Below, one piece after another: positions 21,854 through 30,802 of a stretch of DNA of 64,000 nucleotides. The stretch's first letter is position 1. Every line of letters starts with the position of its first letter. Where the stretch lies: NCBI RefSeq assembly GCF_002355155.1, contig NZ_AP017369.1, forward strand, positions 558,001 to 622,000, in the 5' to 3' direction. The position numbers were made by a program, and so were the translations under genes. This DNA is from Corynebacterium suranareeae (GTDB lineage: Bacteria > Actinomycetota > Actinomycetes > Mycobacteriales > Mycobacteriaceae). Under the pieces are notes generated by a model that was given only the letters and a program-made list of their open reading frames with translations, did no database searches and was not told where the DNA came from.

Positions 21854-22357
21854 TTAGAGGTTCTCGGAGATCCACTTTTCGGTGAGAGCGCCTTCGTTTG
21901 CGAAGAGCTCGCCAAGTGCATCCGCAACCTTTGGCTCGATTGCAGGGCCCATGAATGGGATGTTCACGGAAACTTCGTTGCTGTAGTCGAAGGTGGTGGA
22001 AGCGTCGTCGCCGTTGATTGCGATGGTGCCCTTGAAATCAACAGGGGTGCCCTTGACGTCTGCGTTGTATTCGACGGTTGCTGCGTTGTTGGTGAGCGCA
22101 GGAACGTTGAGTACTCGCTTGACTTTGAGTGCCTGGCTGATCATTGCGCGCACTGCCTCTGGGAGGACCTCGAGTGGGAGGACTTCAAAAAGGGTTGCGG
22201 TTGCGCCGCCGTCAGCTGCGGTGAACTCGTTGACTTCGCCCGCTTCGGGGGAGAGGTTTGCTGCGATGTATGCCCAATAAGCTTCGGTGGTGAGTGCTTC
22301 GTGCACCTTGCCCACGGGCTGATTGATCGTAATGGTGTTTTCTGTACGCGTTGCCAT
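21854..22357 (-). CDS. DUF2505 family (START-like) protein
   Basis: A 167-residue protein beginning MATRTENTITINQPVGKVHE, the usual start of DUF2505 proteins, which are thought to have a START/SRPBCC-like ligand-binding fold. It has no membrane segment or signal peptide. The gene is divergent from murB, as in mycobacteria (Rv0481c/murB), and is followed directly by the methyltransferase. The ligand is unknown. Confidence 0.8.
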   Translation of the reverse strand: MATRTENTITINQPVGKVHEALTTEAYWAYIAANLSPEAGEVNEFTAADGGATATLFEVLPLEVLPEAVRAMISQALKVKRVLNVPALTNNAATVEYNADVKGTPVDFKGTIAINGDDASTTFDYSNEVSVNIPFMGPAIEPKVADALGELFANEGALTEKWISENL

Positions 22358-22381
22358 GAGGATAAGACTACCGTTAGTAGG

Positions 22382-23488
22382 GTGTTGGATTCATCGCTAG
22401 CCCAGGAAATCGCCGCGATCGACGGCGTCGAACTCGATTCAGATGTCACTTTCGCCGATCTGACGACCCTACGCATCGGCGGAAAACCCCGCGCGGCCGT
22501 ACGTTGCCAGACCACGCAGGCGCTGGTCAGCGCCATAAAATTGCTTGACGACGCCTCCCTCCCCCTCCTCATCGTCGGCGGTGGGTCTAACCTTGTGGTT
22601 GCTGATGGCGAACTCGATGTCATTGCCGTGATTATCGAAACCGATGACGTCTCCTTAAACCTTTCCACCGGCTTACTTACCGCCGATGCAGGCGCTGTTT
22701 GGGACGATGTTGTCCAACTTTCGGTGGATGCTGGCCTTGGTGGAATTGAATGCCTCTCCGGAATCCCAGGCTCCGCCGGTGCCACCCCCGTCCAAAACGT
22801 CGGCGCCTACGGAACGGAAGTGTCCGATGTGCTCACCCGCGTCCAGCTTCTCGATCGCACCACCCACCAAACCTCCTGGGTTGATGCCTCTGAACTTGAG
22901 CTGTCCTACCGCTATTCAAATCTCAAATTCACCAACCGTGCAGTCGTATTGGCGATCGAACTCCAATTACTCACCGATGGATTGTCCGCGCCGCTGCGGT
23001 TTGGTGAGTTGGGGCGTCGATTAGCAATTTCCAAGGACGAGCCCCACCCACGACGACCCGTCCGCATCGTCCGCGACACCGTGCTTGAGCTGCGCCGCAC
23101 AAAAGGCATGGTCATCGAGCACACCGACCACGACACCTGGTCCGCCGGCTCGTTTTTCACCAACCCGATCGTCGACCCAGCCGTGGCAGACGCGGTTTTC
23201 GACACCGTCGGCGAACCCACCATGCCCCGTTTCCCCGCAGACAACGGCAAAGAGAAACTCTCCGCAGCCTGGCTCATCGAACGCGCAGGTTTCAAAAAAG
23301 GCCACCCAGGTAATGGAGCAAAAGCCTCTTTGAGCACCAAGCACACCCTCGCGCTGACCAACAGAGGCGACGCCACCGCCGCCGACCTCGTTGCATTAGC
23401 CAAAGGAATCCGCGACGGCGTCTTCAAAGCCTTTGGGGTAACCCTTGTTCCCGAACCCGTGTGGATTGGACTGAGCATCGATGACTAA
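22382..23488 (+). CDS. murB: UDP-N-acetylenolpyruvoylglucosamine reductase MurB
   Basis: Reduces UDP-GlcNAc-enolpyruvate to UDP-MurNAc with FAD and NADPH, the second committed step of peptidoglycan synthesis. It has 368 residues. Motifs: FADLTTLRIGGKPRA at the N terminus, LLIVGGGSNLVVAD for FAD, GIPGSAGATPVQNVGAYG, and SAGSFFTNPIV with the catalytic Ser region. The frame stays open far upstream (to 21836) through the antisense of the DUF2505 gene, but family alignment places the start at the GTG 22382 (MLDSSLAQE). The last 8 bases overlap the DUF1801 gene, so the two are coupled. Confidence 0.95.
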   Translation: MLDSSLAQEIAAIDGVELDSDVTFADLTTLRIGGKPRAAVRCQTTQALVSAIKLLDDASLPLLIVGGGSNLVVADGELDVIAVIIETDDVSLNLSTGLLTADAGAVWDDVVQLSVDAGLGGIECLSGIPGSAGATPVQNVGAYGTEVSDVLTRVQLLDRTTHQTSWVDASELELSYRYSNLKFTNRAVVLAIELQLLTDGLSAPLRFGELGRRLAISKDEPHPRRPVRIVRDTVLELRRTKGMVIEHTDHDTWSAGSFFTNPIVDPAVADAVFDTVGEPTMPRFPADNGKEKLSAAWLIERAGFKKGHPGNGAKASLSTKHTLALTNRGDATAADLVALAKGIRDGVFKAFGVTLVPEPVWIGLSIDD

Positions 23489-24128
23489 ATTCTCCGAAAT
23501 TCCCGGCACCGCAACCCCTTTGCACAGAGCATTGGAAGGCGCTGGCTACCCGGACTTGGAATCCCTCAACGGCGTCCCTTACAAAACCCTTATCGCGTTA
23601 CATGGTGTGGGAAAAACTGGGCTTGGCAGAATCCAGGTAGCTTTGGAATCTCGTGGCCTTTCATTAGGGGAAGAAACCAAAGGAGCTACCATCACCGCAG
23701 GTCACACTGGAAAAGTGGCCTCGGATATCAAAACTCACATCACGGATGTTGACCCTGTGGCCTATGTGGATGGGTTAGAGGGCAGGCGGGTTGCTCATGG
23801 GCATTTGCTGTTGTCGATTTTCGGCAGAGTTACCGGCGCGGAACCTAAAATGTGGGGACCTTCCATGATTGGATACGGCGAAGTCCACTATGTTTCCCAC
23901 ACAGGTAGGGAAGGGGATTGGTTCCAGTGCGGTTTCAGTCCCGCGAAAGCGAAAATTTCCCTGTATGGCCTGAAAGACACTCCGGGTGGTGAGGAATTGT
24001 TGCAGAAACTTGGAAAGTACACCGAAGGTAAGGGATGTGTGTACATCAATAAGCCGGAGGACATCGATCTGGAGGTTTTGGAGGCCATGATCGCCGAGTC
24101 ATGGGCTGGGCAAAATCTAACCCCTTAA
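23481..24128 (+). CDS. HhH plus DUF1801 domain protein
   Basis: A 215-residue cytoplasmic protein. Residues about 12-55 (LHRALEGAGYPDLESLNGVPYKTLIALHGVG) look like a helix-hairpin-helix of the RNA polymerase alpha C-terminal kind. Residues about 80-205 match DUF1801 (WGPSMIGYGEVHYVSHTG..., FSPAKAKISLYGL, CVYINKPEDIDLEVLEAMI). DUF1801 proteins have a YdhG-like fold of unknown function. It overlaps murB by 8 bases. It is followed by the solitary type B repeat and is convergent with the acyl-CoA ligase gene. Confidence 0.8.
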   Translation: MTKFSEIPGTATPLHRALEGAGYPDLESLNGVPYKTLIALHGVGKTGLGRIQVALESRGLSLGEETKGATITAGHTGKVASDIKTHITDVDPVAYVDGLEGRRVAHGHLLLSIFGRVTGAEPKMWGPSMIGYGEVHYVSHTGREGDWFQCGFSPAKAKISLYGLKDTPGGEELLQKLGKYTEGKGCVYINKPEDIDLEVLEAMIAESWAGQNLTP

Positions 24129-24133
24129 AGGGC

Positions 24134-24256
24134 GTGCCAATTCACCATTTTTCAGCACTTACTCTCCAGAAATGGTGAATCCGCACGATTTTGAGGCCTA
24201 AAAGTGTGCCAATTCAACATTTTCCAGTGCTTCCCCTACAAAAATGGTGAATCCTA
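24134..24256. repeat. Type B double-hairpin repeat, solitary copy
   Basis: Two consecutive hairpins of the type B family: gtgccaattcaccattt (24134-24150) with aaatggtgaatccgcac (24170-24186), then gtgccaattcaacatttt (24205-24222) with aaaaatggtgaatcctaac (24240-24258). The linker gcacgattttgaggcct matches the linker of the copies at 8308 and 8660. No DUF559-like gene follows. It lies between convergent genes. Confidence 0.88.
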
Positions 24257-24298
24257 ACCATAGGTCCTGTCTGAATTCACACCAGTCCCACTGGCCCC

Positions 24299-24332
24299 AA
24301 AAAGAAAACCCCTCAGAATCGCTTCTAAGGGG
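24299..24332 (-). terminator. Terminator of the acyl-CoA ligase gene
   Basis: Read on the minus strand, ccccttagaa and ttctgagggg pair across a GCGA loop (24309-24332), followed by ttttcttttt. It is 72 bases downstream of the ligase stop. Confidence 0.88.
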
Positions 24333-24403
24333 CTAACTAACGTTCAGCCAAGCAAGTACCTATTTAAAGGATTCAACCTCTTAAATGGGCGCTCACAAAG
24401 AAT

Positions 24404-26110
24404 TTACTTGCCAAGCTTCTTTAACAACTCCGCCTGCACTTCCCGGCGCCTAATCTTGCCCATCTGATCCCTTGGCATCTCCTCAAAGTGGTAGAAAGTG
24501 CGCGGAACTTTGTATCGGGTGAGGTTTTCGCGGGCGAATTCCTTTAAACCATCAGGATCTAACGCAGCGCCTTCTTTTAAGGTGATGGCAGCTACGACAT
24601 TTTCAGAACCGTCTTCGCGGGGGATGCCAACGACTGCGGAATCTTCAATATCGGGGTGCTCCGCCAGGACTTCTTCAACTTCTGCGGGGTACACGTTGAA
24701 ACCACCGGTGATGATGACTTCCTTGATGCGGGCAACGAGGCGGATGAAGCCATCTTCTTCCATTACTCCGACGTCACCTGTGCGGTACCACTCGCCGTGG
24801 AAACTGTTCTTGGTGGCTTCTTCCTGGTTGAGGTAGCCCTTGAACACCTGTGGGCCTTTAATGAGGACTTCGCCCTCAGTGCCGTCTGGCATGGTTTCGT
24901 CGAGGTTTTCTGGGTTGGCGATGCGCACAATGGTGTCGGGGAATGGGATTCCAACGTAGCCTTGGCGGCGGTGATCGCTCATTGGGTTGCCGACGATAAT
25001 CGGGGAGGTTTCGGTAAGTCCGTACCCTTCAACGAGGCGGCCACCGGTGTGCTTTTCCCAGCGTTCAACGGTGCGCTGTGAAAGAGTGGATGCGCCAGAA
25101 AAAGCGTTGCGAACTCCCTTGATGGGAATACCTTCGGATTCGGAGGCGTCGACGATTTTTTCATACAACGTGGGCACACCCGGAAGCCAGGTGGGGGTGT
25201 GTTTTTTCATCACGTTCATGATGAGGTCGATGCGTGGGGTTGGCAGCAGCACCATTTCTCCGCCGATGAACACAGAAAGAGTACCCACCATGGTTAGTCC
25301 GTATGCGTGGAACATGGGAAGTGCTGCCAGCATGCGTTCTGGCTTGTCACCTAAACCTGGCACCCAGTTTTTTCCTTGCAGAAGGTTGGAAAAGAGGTTG
25401 CCGTGGGTTAGTTGTGCACCTTTGGGGCGACCGGTGGTTCCGGAGGTGTAGAGAATCAGTGCAACAGACTCTTTGGTGACGGTTGGTTCTGAAACAACAT
25501 CTTCGCCTTCGCCTCCCATTGCTGCGCTGGTGAGTGTTTCAAAGGGGACGGTGTTTGGTGCAGCTCCGGAGAGTGCTTCGCGGCTTTTGCGCAGTGCCGG
25601 GATGGGAAGTTTCAACGCAAGGCGCTGGATGGGTGGCATCGCGTTGATCATGTTGACGGACACGATGGTTTCCAACTGGGTTTGTCCACGGAGTTTTTCC
25701 ACGGTTGGAGATGCTTTGTCCCACACGATGGCTACACGCGCGCCGTGATCTTTGAATGGTTCAAGCAGTTCGTGGGCGGTGTAGAGCGGGTTGTGTTCAA
25801 TAACCACAGCACCGAGTTTGAGTACTGCATAAAACGCCGCGATGTGTTGGGGGCAGTTGGGAAGAATGATGGCTACGTGATCGCCGGGGCGGACACCTAG
25901 GGCGCGTAAACCTGCGGCAGTTTTGCGGACTTCTTTGTCCAGCTCTGCGTAGGTTTGGGTGCGCCCAAAAAAGTAGGTGGCTGGTTTATCAGCGTTGATA
26001 GCTAGGTTGTTGTCATAAACGTCTAGCAAGGTGGTGTCGCCGTATTCCAATGTATGTGGCGTCCATTCTGGGTAATGCTGGAGCCAAGCTTTGGTTTCGT
26101 ATGCTGACAT
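24404..26110 (-). CDS. Long-chain fatty-acid CoA ligase (FadD-like)
   Basis: A 568-residue AMP-forming acyl-CoA synthetase. Signature motifs are LILYTSGTTGRPKGAQLTH (phosphate loop), EGYGLTETSP, EWYRTGDVGVMEEDGFI and IKEVIITGGFNVYPAEVEEV, with the catalytic Lys near QMGKIRRREVQ. It activates a fatty acid to acyl-CoA through acyl-AMP, for degradation or for mycolate and lipid synthesis; chain length cannot be read from the sequence. It is divergent from mshA with 89 bases between the start codons. Confidence 0.92.
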   Translation of the reverse strand: MSAYETKAWLQHYPEWTPHTLEYGDTTLLDVYDNNLAINADKPATYFFGRTQTYAELDKEVRKTAAGLRALGVRPGDHVAIILPNCPQHIAAFYAVLKLGAVVIEHNPLYTAHELLEPFKDHGARVAIVWDKASPTVEKLRGQTQLETIVSVNMINAMPPIQRLALKLPIPALRKSREALSGAAPNTVPFETLTSAAMGGEGEDVVSEPTVTKESVALILYTSGTTGRPKGAQLTHGNLFSNLLQGKNWVPGLGDKPERMLAALPMFHAYGLTMVGTLSVFIGGEMVLLPTPRIDLIMNVMKKHTPTWLPGVPTLYEKIVDASESEGIPIKGVRNAFSGASTLSQRTVERWEKHTGGRLVEGYGLTETSPIIVGNPMSDHRRQGYVGIPFPDTIVRIANPENLDETMPDGTEGEVLIKGPQVFKGYLNQEEATKNSFHGEWYRTGDVGVMEEDGFIRLVARIKEVIITGGFNVYPAEVEEVLAEHPDIEDSAVVGIPREDGSENVVAAITLKEGAALDPDGLKEFARENLTRYKVPRTFYHFEEMPRDQMGKIRRREVQAELLKKLGK

Positions 26111-26187
26111 GGTGTCCCTTCAACTGCGTTTACTTTAGTGCCTTTTAGTATATAGAGACACCACGCCGCCCACGTCTATGTGCGATC

Positions 26188-26193
26188 TAGAAT
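26188..26193 (+). promoter_or_regulatory. -10 box of mshA
   Basis: TAGAAT ends 6 bases before the ATG at 26200. That spacing predicts a transcript starting at the A of the start codon and argues against the in-frame GTG at 26194. Confidence 0.6.
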
Positions 26194-26199
26194 GTGGAT

Positions 26200-27480
26200 A
26201 TGCGCGTAGCAATGATTTCCATGCATACCTCTCCGTTGCAGCAGCCGGGGATTGGTGATTCGGGCGGAATGAATGTTTATATTCTTTCCACTGCAACTGA
26301 GCTGGCAAAACAGGGGGTAGAGGTAGATATTTATACTCGTGCCACCAGGCCGTCGCAGGGGGAGATCGTGCAGGTGGCTGATAATTTGCAAGTTATTAAT
26401 ATCGCTGCCGGCCCGTATGAGGGGTTGTCTAAAGAGGAATTACCTACGCAGTTGGCGGCGTTTGCGGGTGGAATGTTGTCGTTTACGCGCCGGGAGAAGG
26501 TTTCTTATGATTTGATTCATTCCCATTATTGGCTTTCTGGCCAGGTGGGGTGGTTGATGCGGGATTTGTGGCGGATCCCGCTTATTCATACGGCGCACAC
26601 GTTGGCGGCTGTGAAGAATTCTTATCGCGATGATGCTGATACTCCGGAGTCGGAGGCGCGGCGTATTTGTGAGCAGCAGTTGGTGGATAATGCCGATGTG
26701 TTGGCGGTGAATACGCAGGAAGAGATGCAGGATTTGATGCATCACTATGATGCGGAGCCAGATCGGATTTCGGTGGTGTCTCCTGGGGCGGATATTGAGC
26801 TGTACAGCCCTGGAAATGATCGCGCGACGGAGCGATCGCGCCGTGAGTTGGGCATTCCGCTGCATGCCAAAGTGGTGGCGTTTGTGGGAAGGCTGCAGCC
26901 GTTTAAGGGCCCGCAGGTGCTGATCAAGGCGGTTGCGGAGTTGTTTGAGCGCGATCCGGAAAGAAATTTGAGGGTGTTGATTTGTGGTGGCCCTTCTGGT
27001 CCGAATGCTTCACCGGATACGTATAGGAATTTGGCGCAGGAACTGGGCGTCGAAAAGCGTATTCGCTTTTTAGACCCGCGCCCCCCGAGCGAGCTAGTGA
27101 CCATTTATCGCGCGGCAGACATCGTGGCCGTGCCAAGTTTTAATGAATCTTTCGGCCTTGTCGCCATGGAGGCTCAAGCCAGCGGCACGCCCGTCATAGC
27201 GGCCCGGGTTGGCGGGCTGCCTATAGCGGTCGCGGAGGGCGAGACGGGATTGCTTGTCGACGGCCACTCCCCGCACACCTGGGCCGACGCGCTGGCAACC
27301 CTGTTGGATGATGATGAAACGCGCATCAGAATGGGCGAAGACGCCGTAGAACACGCACGAACTTTCTCCTGGGCAGCTACCGCGGCGCAGCTATCGTCGC
27401 TGTACAACGAGGCAATTGCCAACGAAAATGTGGATGGTGAAACCCATCACGGGCAAGTAAACGCGCGTCCTGGAACATAA
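26200..27480 (+). CDS. mshA: Mycothiol glycosyltransferase MshA
   Basis: Transfers GlcNAc from UDP-GlcNAc to 1L-myo-inositol-1-phosphate, the first step of mycothiol synthesis. The 426-residue GT4-family (GT-B fold) enzyme shows [20 protein letters not shown] at the N terminus, [31 protein letters not shown] and the nucleotide-sugar motif [19 protein letters not shown]. The start is taken at ATG 26200 because of the -10 box just upstream. It is followed 18 bases later by gpmA. The C-terminal end (VNARPGT) is a few residues longer than the version I remember for C. glutamicum, a small strain difference. Confidence 0.95.
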   Translation: MRVAMISMHTSPLQQPGIGDSGGMNVYILSTATELAKQGVEVDIYTRATRPSQGEIVQVADNLQVINIAAGPYEGLSKEELPTQLAAFAGGMLSFTRREKVSYDLIHSHYWLSGQVGWLMRDLWRIPLIHTAHTLAAVKNSYRDDADTPESEARRICEQQLVDNADVLAVNTQEEMQDLMHHYDAEPDRISVVSPGADIELYSPGNDRATERSRRELGIPLHAKVVAFVGRLQPFKGPQVLIKAVAELFERDPERNLRVLICGGPSGPNASPDTYRNLAQELGVEKRIRFLDPRPPSELVTIYRAADIVAVPSFNESFGLVAMEAQASGTPVIAARVGGLPIAVAEGETGLLVDGHSPHTWADALATLLDDDETRIRMGEDAVEHARTFSWAATAAQLSSLYNEAIANENVDGETHHGQVNARPGT

Positions 27481-27498
27481 AATGGCAAACTAGTATCT

Positions 27499-28245
27499 AT
27501 GACTAACGGAAAACTGATTCTTCTTCGTCACGGTCAGAGCGAATGGAACGCATCCAACCAGTTCACTGGATGGGTCGACGTCAATCTGACCGCACAGGGT
27601 GAGGCCGAGGCCAAGCGTGGTGGCGAACTTCTCGTAGAGGCCGGCGTCCTCCCCAGCGTTGTTTACACCTCACTGCTGCGTCGCGCGATCCGCACCGCAA
27701 ATATTTCACTTGATGCAGCGGACCGCCACTGGATCCCAGTCATCCGCGATTGGCGTTTGAACGAGCGCCACTACGGTGCTCTGCAGGGCTTGGACAAGGC
27801 TGAGACCAAGGAAAAGTACGGCGATGACCAGTTCATGGAATGGCGTCGTTCTTATGACACCCCACCACCAGAGCTTGCAGATGACGCAGAGTACTCCCAG
27901 GCTAATGACCCTCGTTACGCGGACCTTGATGTAGTTCCACGCACCGAGTGCCTCAAGGACGTTGTGGTTCGTTTCGTTCCTTACTTCGAGGAAGAAATCC
28001 TGCCACGCGCCAAGAAGGGCGAAACTGTTCTTATCGCAGCTCACGGCAACTCCCTGCGCGCATTGGTCAAGCACCTTGATGGCATTTCCGACGCCGATAT
28101 CGCCGAGCTGAATATCCCAACCGGTATTCCACTGGTGTATGAAATCGCAGAAGATGGTTCTGTGGTTAACCCAGGTGGCACCTACCTCGATCCAGAGGCA
28201 GCCGCAGCAGGTGCAGCAGCAGTAGCAAACCAGGGTAATAAGTAG
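27499..28245 (+). CDS. gpmA: Phosphoglycerate mutase, 2,3-BPG dependent
   Basis: Interconverts 3- and 2-phosphoglycerate in glycolysis. It has 248 residues, as usual for dPGM. The phospho-histidine motif [10 protein letters not shown] is at residues about 8-17, the second catalytic His is in [16 protein letters not shown], and [13 protein letters not shown] is present. The Ala-rich tail is typical of corynebacteria. It lies 10 bases before the sensor kinase gene, as in mycobacteria (gpm1-senX3-regX3). Confidence 0.95.
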   Translation: MTNGKLILLRHGQSEWNASNQFTGWVDVNLTAQGEAEAKRGGELLVEAGVLPSVVYTSLLRRAIRTANISLDAADRHWIPVIRDWRLNERHYGALQGLDKAETKEKYGDDQFMEWRRSYDTPPPELADDAEYSQANDPRYADLDVVPRTECLKDVVVRFVPYFEEEILPRAKKGETVLIAAHGNSLRALVKHLDGISDADIAELNIPTGIPLVYEIAEDGSVVNPGGTYLDPEAAAAGAAAVANQGNK

Positions 28246-28255
28246 TTATTTGTAG

Positions 28256-29494
28256 GTGAGCACTCTTCTTGCTTTCGTTTTGGGCGTGGTCCTCATGGGC
28301 CTCGCCCTACCTGTGTATACGAAAATTAAAGAAAGAATGCGTCGCCACAAATCGGCGGTGACCTTATCTGAAAATCAGGTCACCACCGTCGGCCAAGTCT
28401 TACACCTGGCCATTCAAGGTTCCCCAACGGGTATCACGGTTGTTGATCGCACCGGCGACGTCATCTTATCCAACGGCCGCGCCCACGAACTGGGCATTGT
28501 CCACGAAAGGTCCGTCGACAGCAATGTCTGGCGCGTTGCCCAGGAAGCCTTCCACGACCAAGAAACCCACTCCTTAGACGTCCACCCAGACCGCAATCCA
28601 CGGCGCCCGGGTAGTCGCATCACTGCAGTGCAGGCGGTGGTTAAGCCTTTAACGCTTATCGACGATCGCTTCGTGATCATCTACGCCTCCGACGAATCCG
28701 AAAACGTGCGCATGGAATCGGCACGCCGAGACTTCGTCGCAAACGTCTCCCACGAACTTAAAACCCCAGTCGGTGGCATGGCACTTCTTGCCGAAGCCCT
28801 CATGGAATCCTCCGACGACCCCGAACAAGTCGAATACTTTGGCTCCCGACTGCACCGCGAAGCCCACCGCATGGCCGACATGATCAACGAACTGATCTCA
28901 CTGTCCAAACTTCAGGGCGCCGAAAGACTCCCCGACATGGAACCAGTCAAAGCCGACGACATCATCGACGAAGCCATCGAACGCACCCAACTTGCCGCCG
29001 ACAACGCCAACATCGAAATCATCCGCGGCGACCGCACCGGCGTATGGGTAGAAGCCGATCGATCCCTGCTGGTCACAGCACTCGCGAACCTGATCAGCAA
29101 CGCAATCAACTACTCACCAAAGGCCGTTCCAGTCTCTGTATCCCAAAGCATCCGCAACGATGTTGTGATGATCCGAGTCACCGACCGCGGCATCGGCATC
29201 GCACCAGAAGACCAAGCCCGAGTTTTCGAAAGGTTCTTCCGCGTCGACAAAGCCCGCTCCCGCCAAACAGGTGGAACCGGCCTTGGCCTTGCGATAGTTA
29301 AACATGTCATGGCCAACCATGGCGGTAGTATTAGTTTGTGGTCACGTCCTGGAACAGGCTCCACATTCACACTTGAGCTCCCCGTATATCACCCAGAGTC
29401 CGAGGAACCGGCAGAATCTAAGCAGGGACCTAGTTTGGATTCACCCATTCGCACGACTGCGTCCAAAATAGCTGGGCGCCGAAAGGAAAAATAA
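28256..29494 (+). CDS. senX3: Sensor histidine kinase, SenX3-like
   Basis: A 412-residue sensor kinase. One N-terminal membrane helix (residues 2-21) is followed by a PAS-like domain (about 50-150), the dimerisation box with His166 in VSHELKTP, and the ATPase domain with NLISNAINYSP (N box), VTDRGIGIAPEDQ (G1) and GGTGLGLAIVKHVM (G2). It starts at GTG. Its stop overlaps the ATG of the response regulator by one base, so the pair is coupled. By synteny it is the SenX3 orthologue, which in mycobacteria senses phosphate limitation; in Corynebacterium the signal may differ. Confidence 0.88.
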   Translation: MSTLLAFVLGVVLMGLALPVYTKIKERMRRHKSAVTLSENQVTTVGQVLHLAIQGSPTGITVVDRTGDVILSNGRAHELGIVHERSVDSNVWRVAQEAFHDQETHSLDVHPDRNPRRPGSRITAVQAVVKPLTLIDDRFVIIYASDESENVRMESARRDFVANVSHELKTPVGGMALLAEALMESSDDPEQVEYFGSRLHREAHRMADMINELISLSKLQGAERLPDMEPVKADDIIDEAIERTQLAADNANIEIIRGDRTGVWVEADRSLLVTALANLISNAINYSPKAVPVSVSQSIRNDVVMIRVTDRGIGIAPEDQARVFERFFRVDKARSRQTGGTGLGLAIVKHVMANHGGSISLWSRPGTGSTFTLELPVYHPESEEPAESKQGPSLDSPIRTTASKIAGRRKEK

Positions 29495-30192
29495 TGACGA
29501 CAATCCTGATCGTTGAAGATGAGGAATCGTTAGCAGATCCTTTGGCCTTTCTTCTTCGCAAAGAAGGTTTCAACACCATCATCGCCGGTGATGGCCCAAC
29601 CGCACTTGTGGAGTTCAGTCGAAACGAAGTCGACATCGTCCTCCTTGACCTCATGCTTCCAGGAATGTCCGGCACCGACGTCTGCAAAGAACTACGCACC
29701 GTCTCCAGCGTCCCCGTCATCATGGTCACAGCCCGCGACTCTGAGATCGACAAAGTCGTTGGCCTGGAACTAGGCGCCGACGACTATGTCACCAAACCAT
29801 ATTCCTCCCGCGAACTCATCGCCCGCATTCGCGCAGTCCTGCGCCGCCGTGGAGTTTCCGAAACCGAAACCGAAGACGACCCACTCGACGACCAAATCCT
29901 CGAAGGCGGGCGCGTCCGCATGGACGTCGATTCCCACACCGTGACCGTCGACGGCGAACCCGTGAGCATGCCTCTCAAAGAATTCGACCTTTTGGAATAC
30001 CTCCTGCGCAACGCCGGCCGAGTCCTCACCCGAGGTCAACTCATCGACCGAATCTGGGGCGCCGATTACGTCGGCGACACCAAAACCCTCGATGTCCACG
30101 TCAAAAGGTTGCGTTCCAAGATCGAAGAAGAGCCATCTCGCCCTCGTTACCTCGTGACAGTGCGCGGACTGGGCTACAAATTCGAGTTGTAG
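29494..30192 (+). CDS. regX3: Response regulator, RegX3-like (OmpR family)
   Basis: A 232-residue two-domain regulator. The receiver domain has the acidic pair in VEDEE, phospho-acceptor Asp52 in VLLDLMLPGMSG and Lys in DYVTKPYSSREL. The winged-helix output domain (about 135-232) has LLEYLLRNAGRVLTRGQLID and VDVHVKRLRSKIE-type recognition sequence (LDVHVKRLRSKIEEEPSRPR). It is partner of the preceding kinase. It is followed by the type A repeats of the second accessory island. Confidence 0.9.
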   Translation: MTTILIVEDEESLADPLAFLLRKEGFNTIIAGDGPTALVEFSRNEVDIVLLDLMLPGMSGTDVCKELRTVSSVPVIMVTARDSEIDKVVGLELGADDYVTKPYSSRELIARIRAVLRRRGVSETETEDDPLDDQILEGGRVRMDVDSHTVTVDGEPVSMPLKEFDLLEYLLRNAGRVLTRGQLIDRIWGADYVGDTKTLDVHVKRLRSKIEEEPSRPRYLVTVRGLGYKFEL

Positions 30193-30193
30193 G

Positions 30194-30437
30194 CCCTGCG
30201 ACCAAACCAGGAGACCCAGAAATCATGTTTTTGAAGTTTTTGGGTCTCCTGGTTTGGTGTATCGCGCTGAATACCAAACGTGGAGACCCAACTTTCGGGT
30301 TTTGGAGGTTTTTGGGTCTCCTGGTTTGGTCGGGTCGAAAAATCATCCCTGGCCCCAAAAAATCCGACTCGCTGTATGGCCGTTTAACGCACTTTCAGAC
30401 ACGAGCCCAGGGGAATGTACGTTTGAAAAACTCGGCC
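30194..30437. repeat. Type A double-hairpin repeat, copy 1
   Basis: Two hairpins: accaaaccaggagaccca (30201-30218) with its exact inverse tgggtctcctggtttggt (30241-30258), then accaaacgtggagaccca (30273-30290) with the inverse at 30313-30330. The linker is gtatcgcgctgaata. It continues with ccctggccccaaaaaatcc and gaaaaactcggccctttaaa. A nearly identical copy starts 304 bases later. Confidence 0.93.
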
Positions 30438-30497
30438 CTTTAAATGGGCGTTTAGAGCCTCGAAGCTTTTGCATCGAACGGTTGGCTGCACAAGTGG

Positions 30498-30741
30498 CCC
30501 TGCGACCAAACCAGGAGACCCAGAAATCATGTTTTTGAAGTTTTTGGGTCTCCTGGTTTGGTGTATCGCGCTGAATGCCAAACGTGGAGACCCAACTTTC
30601 GGGTTTTGGAGGTTTTTGGGTCTCCTGGTTTGGTCGGGTCGAAAAATCATCCCTGGCCCCAAAAAATCCGACTCGCTGTATGGTCGGTTAACGCACTTTC
30701 AGACATGAGCCCAGGGGAATGTACGTTTGAAAAACTCGACC
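30498..30741. repeat. Type A double-hairpin repeat, copy 2
   Basis: Near-identical copy of 30194-30437, with hairpin arms at 30505-30522/30545-30562 and 30577-30594/30617-30634. It ends in gaaaaactcgacccctt and runs into the leader and ATG of the DUF559-like gene at 30803. Confidence 0.93.
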
Positions 30742-30802
30742 CCTTAAAACGGCTTCTAGAGGCTTCGGAACCTTTTGGACGTTTTCGGAGTCTAACTAGA
30801 GT

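Noticed and set aside
21836..22381. N-terminal extension of murB (182 extra codons open in frame)
   Set aside because: It is the antisense of the DUF2505 gene, and the family start is at 22382.
30225..30708. Overlapping open frames inside the type A repeats (for example 30225-30443 and 30469-30708) that translate to similar Leu/Trp-rich peptides
   Set aside because: They are translations of the hairpins themselves and appear twice only because the block is duplicated; no ribosome site and no family resemblance.
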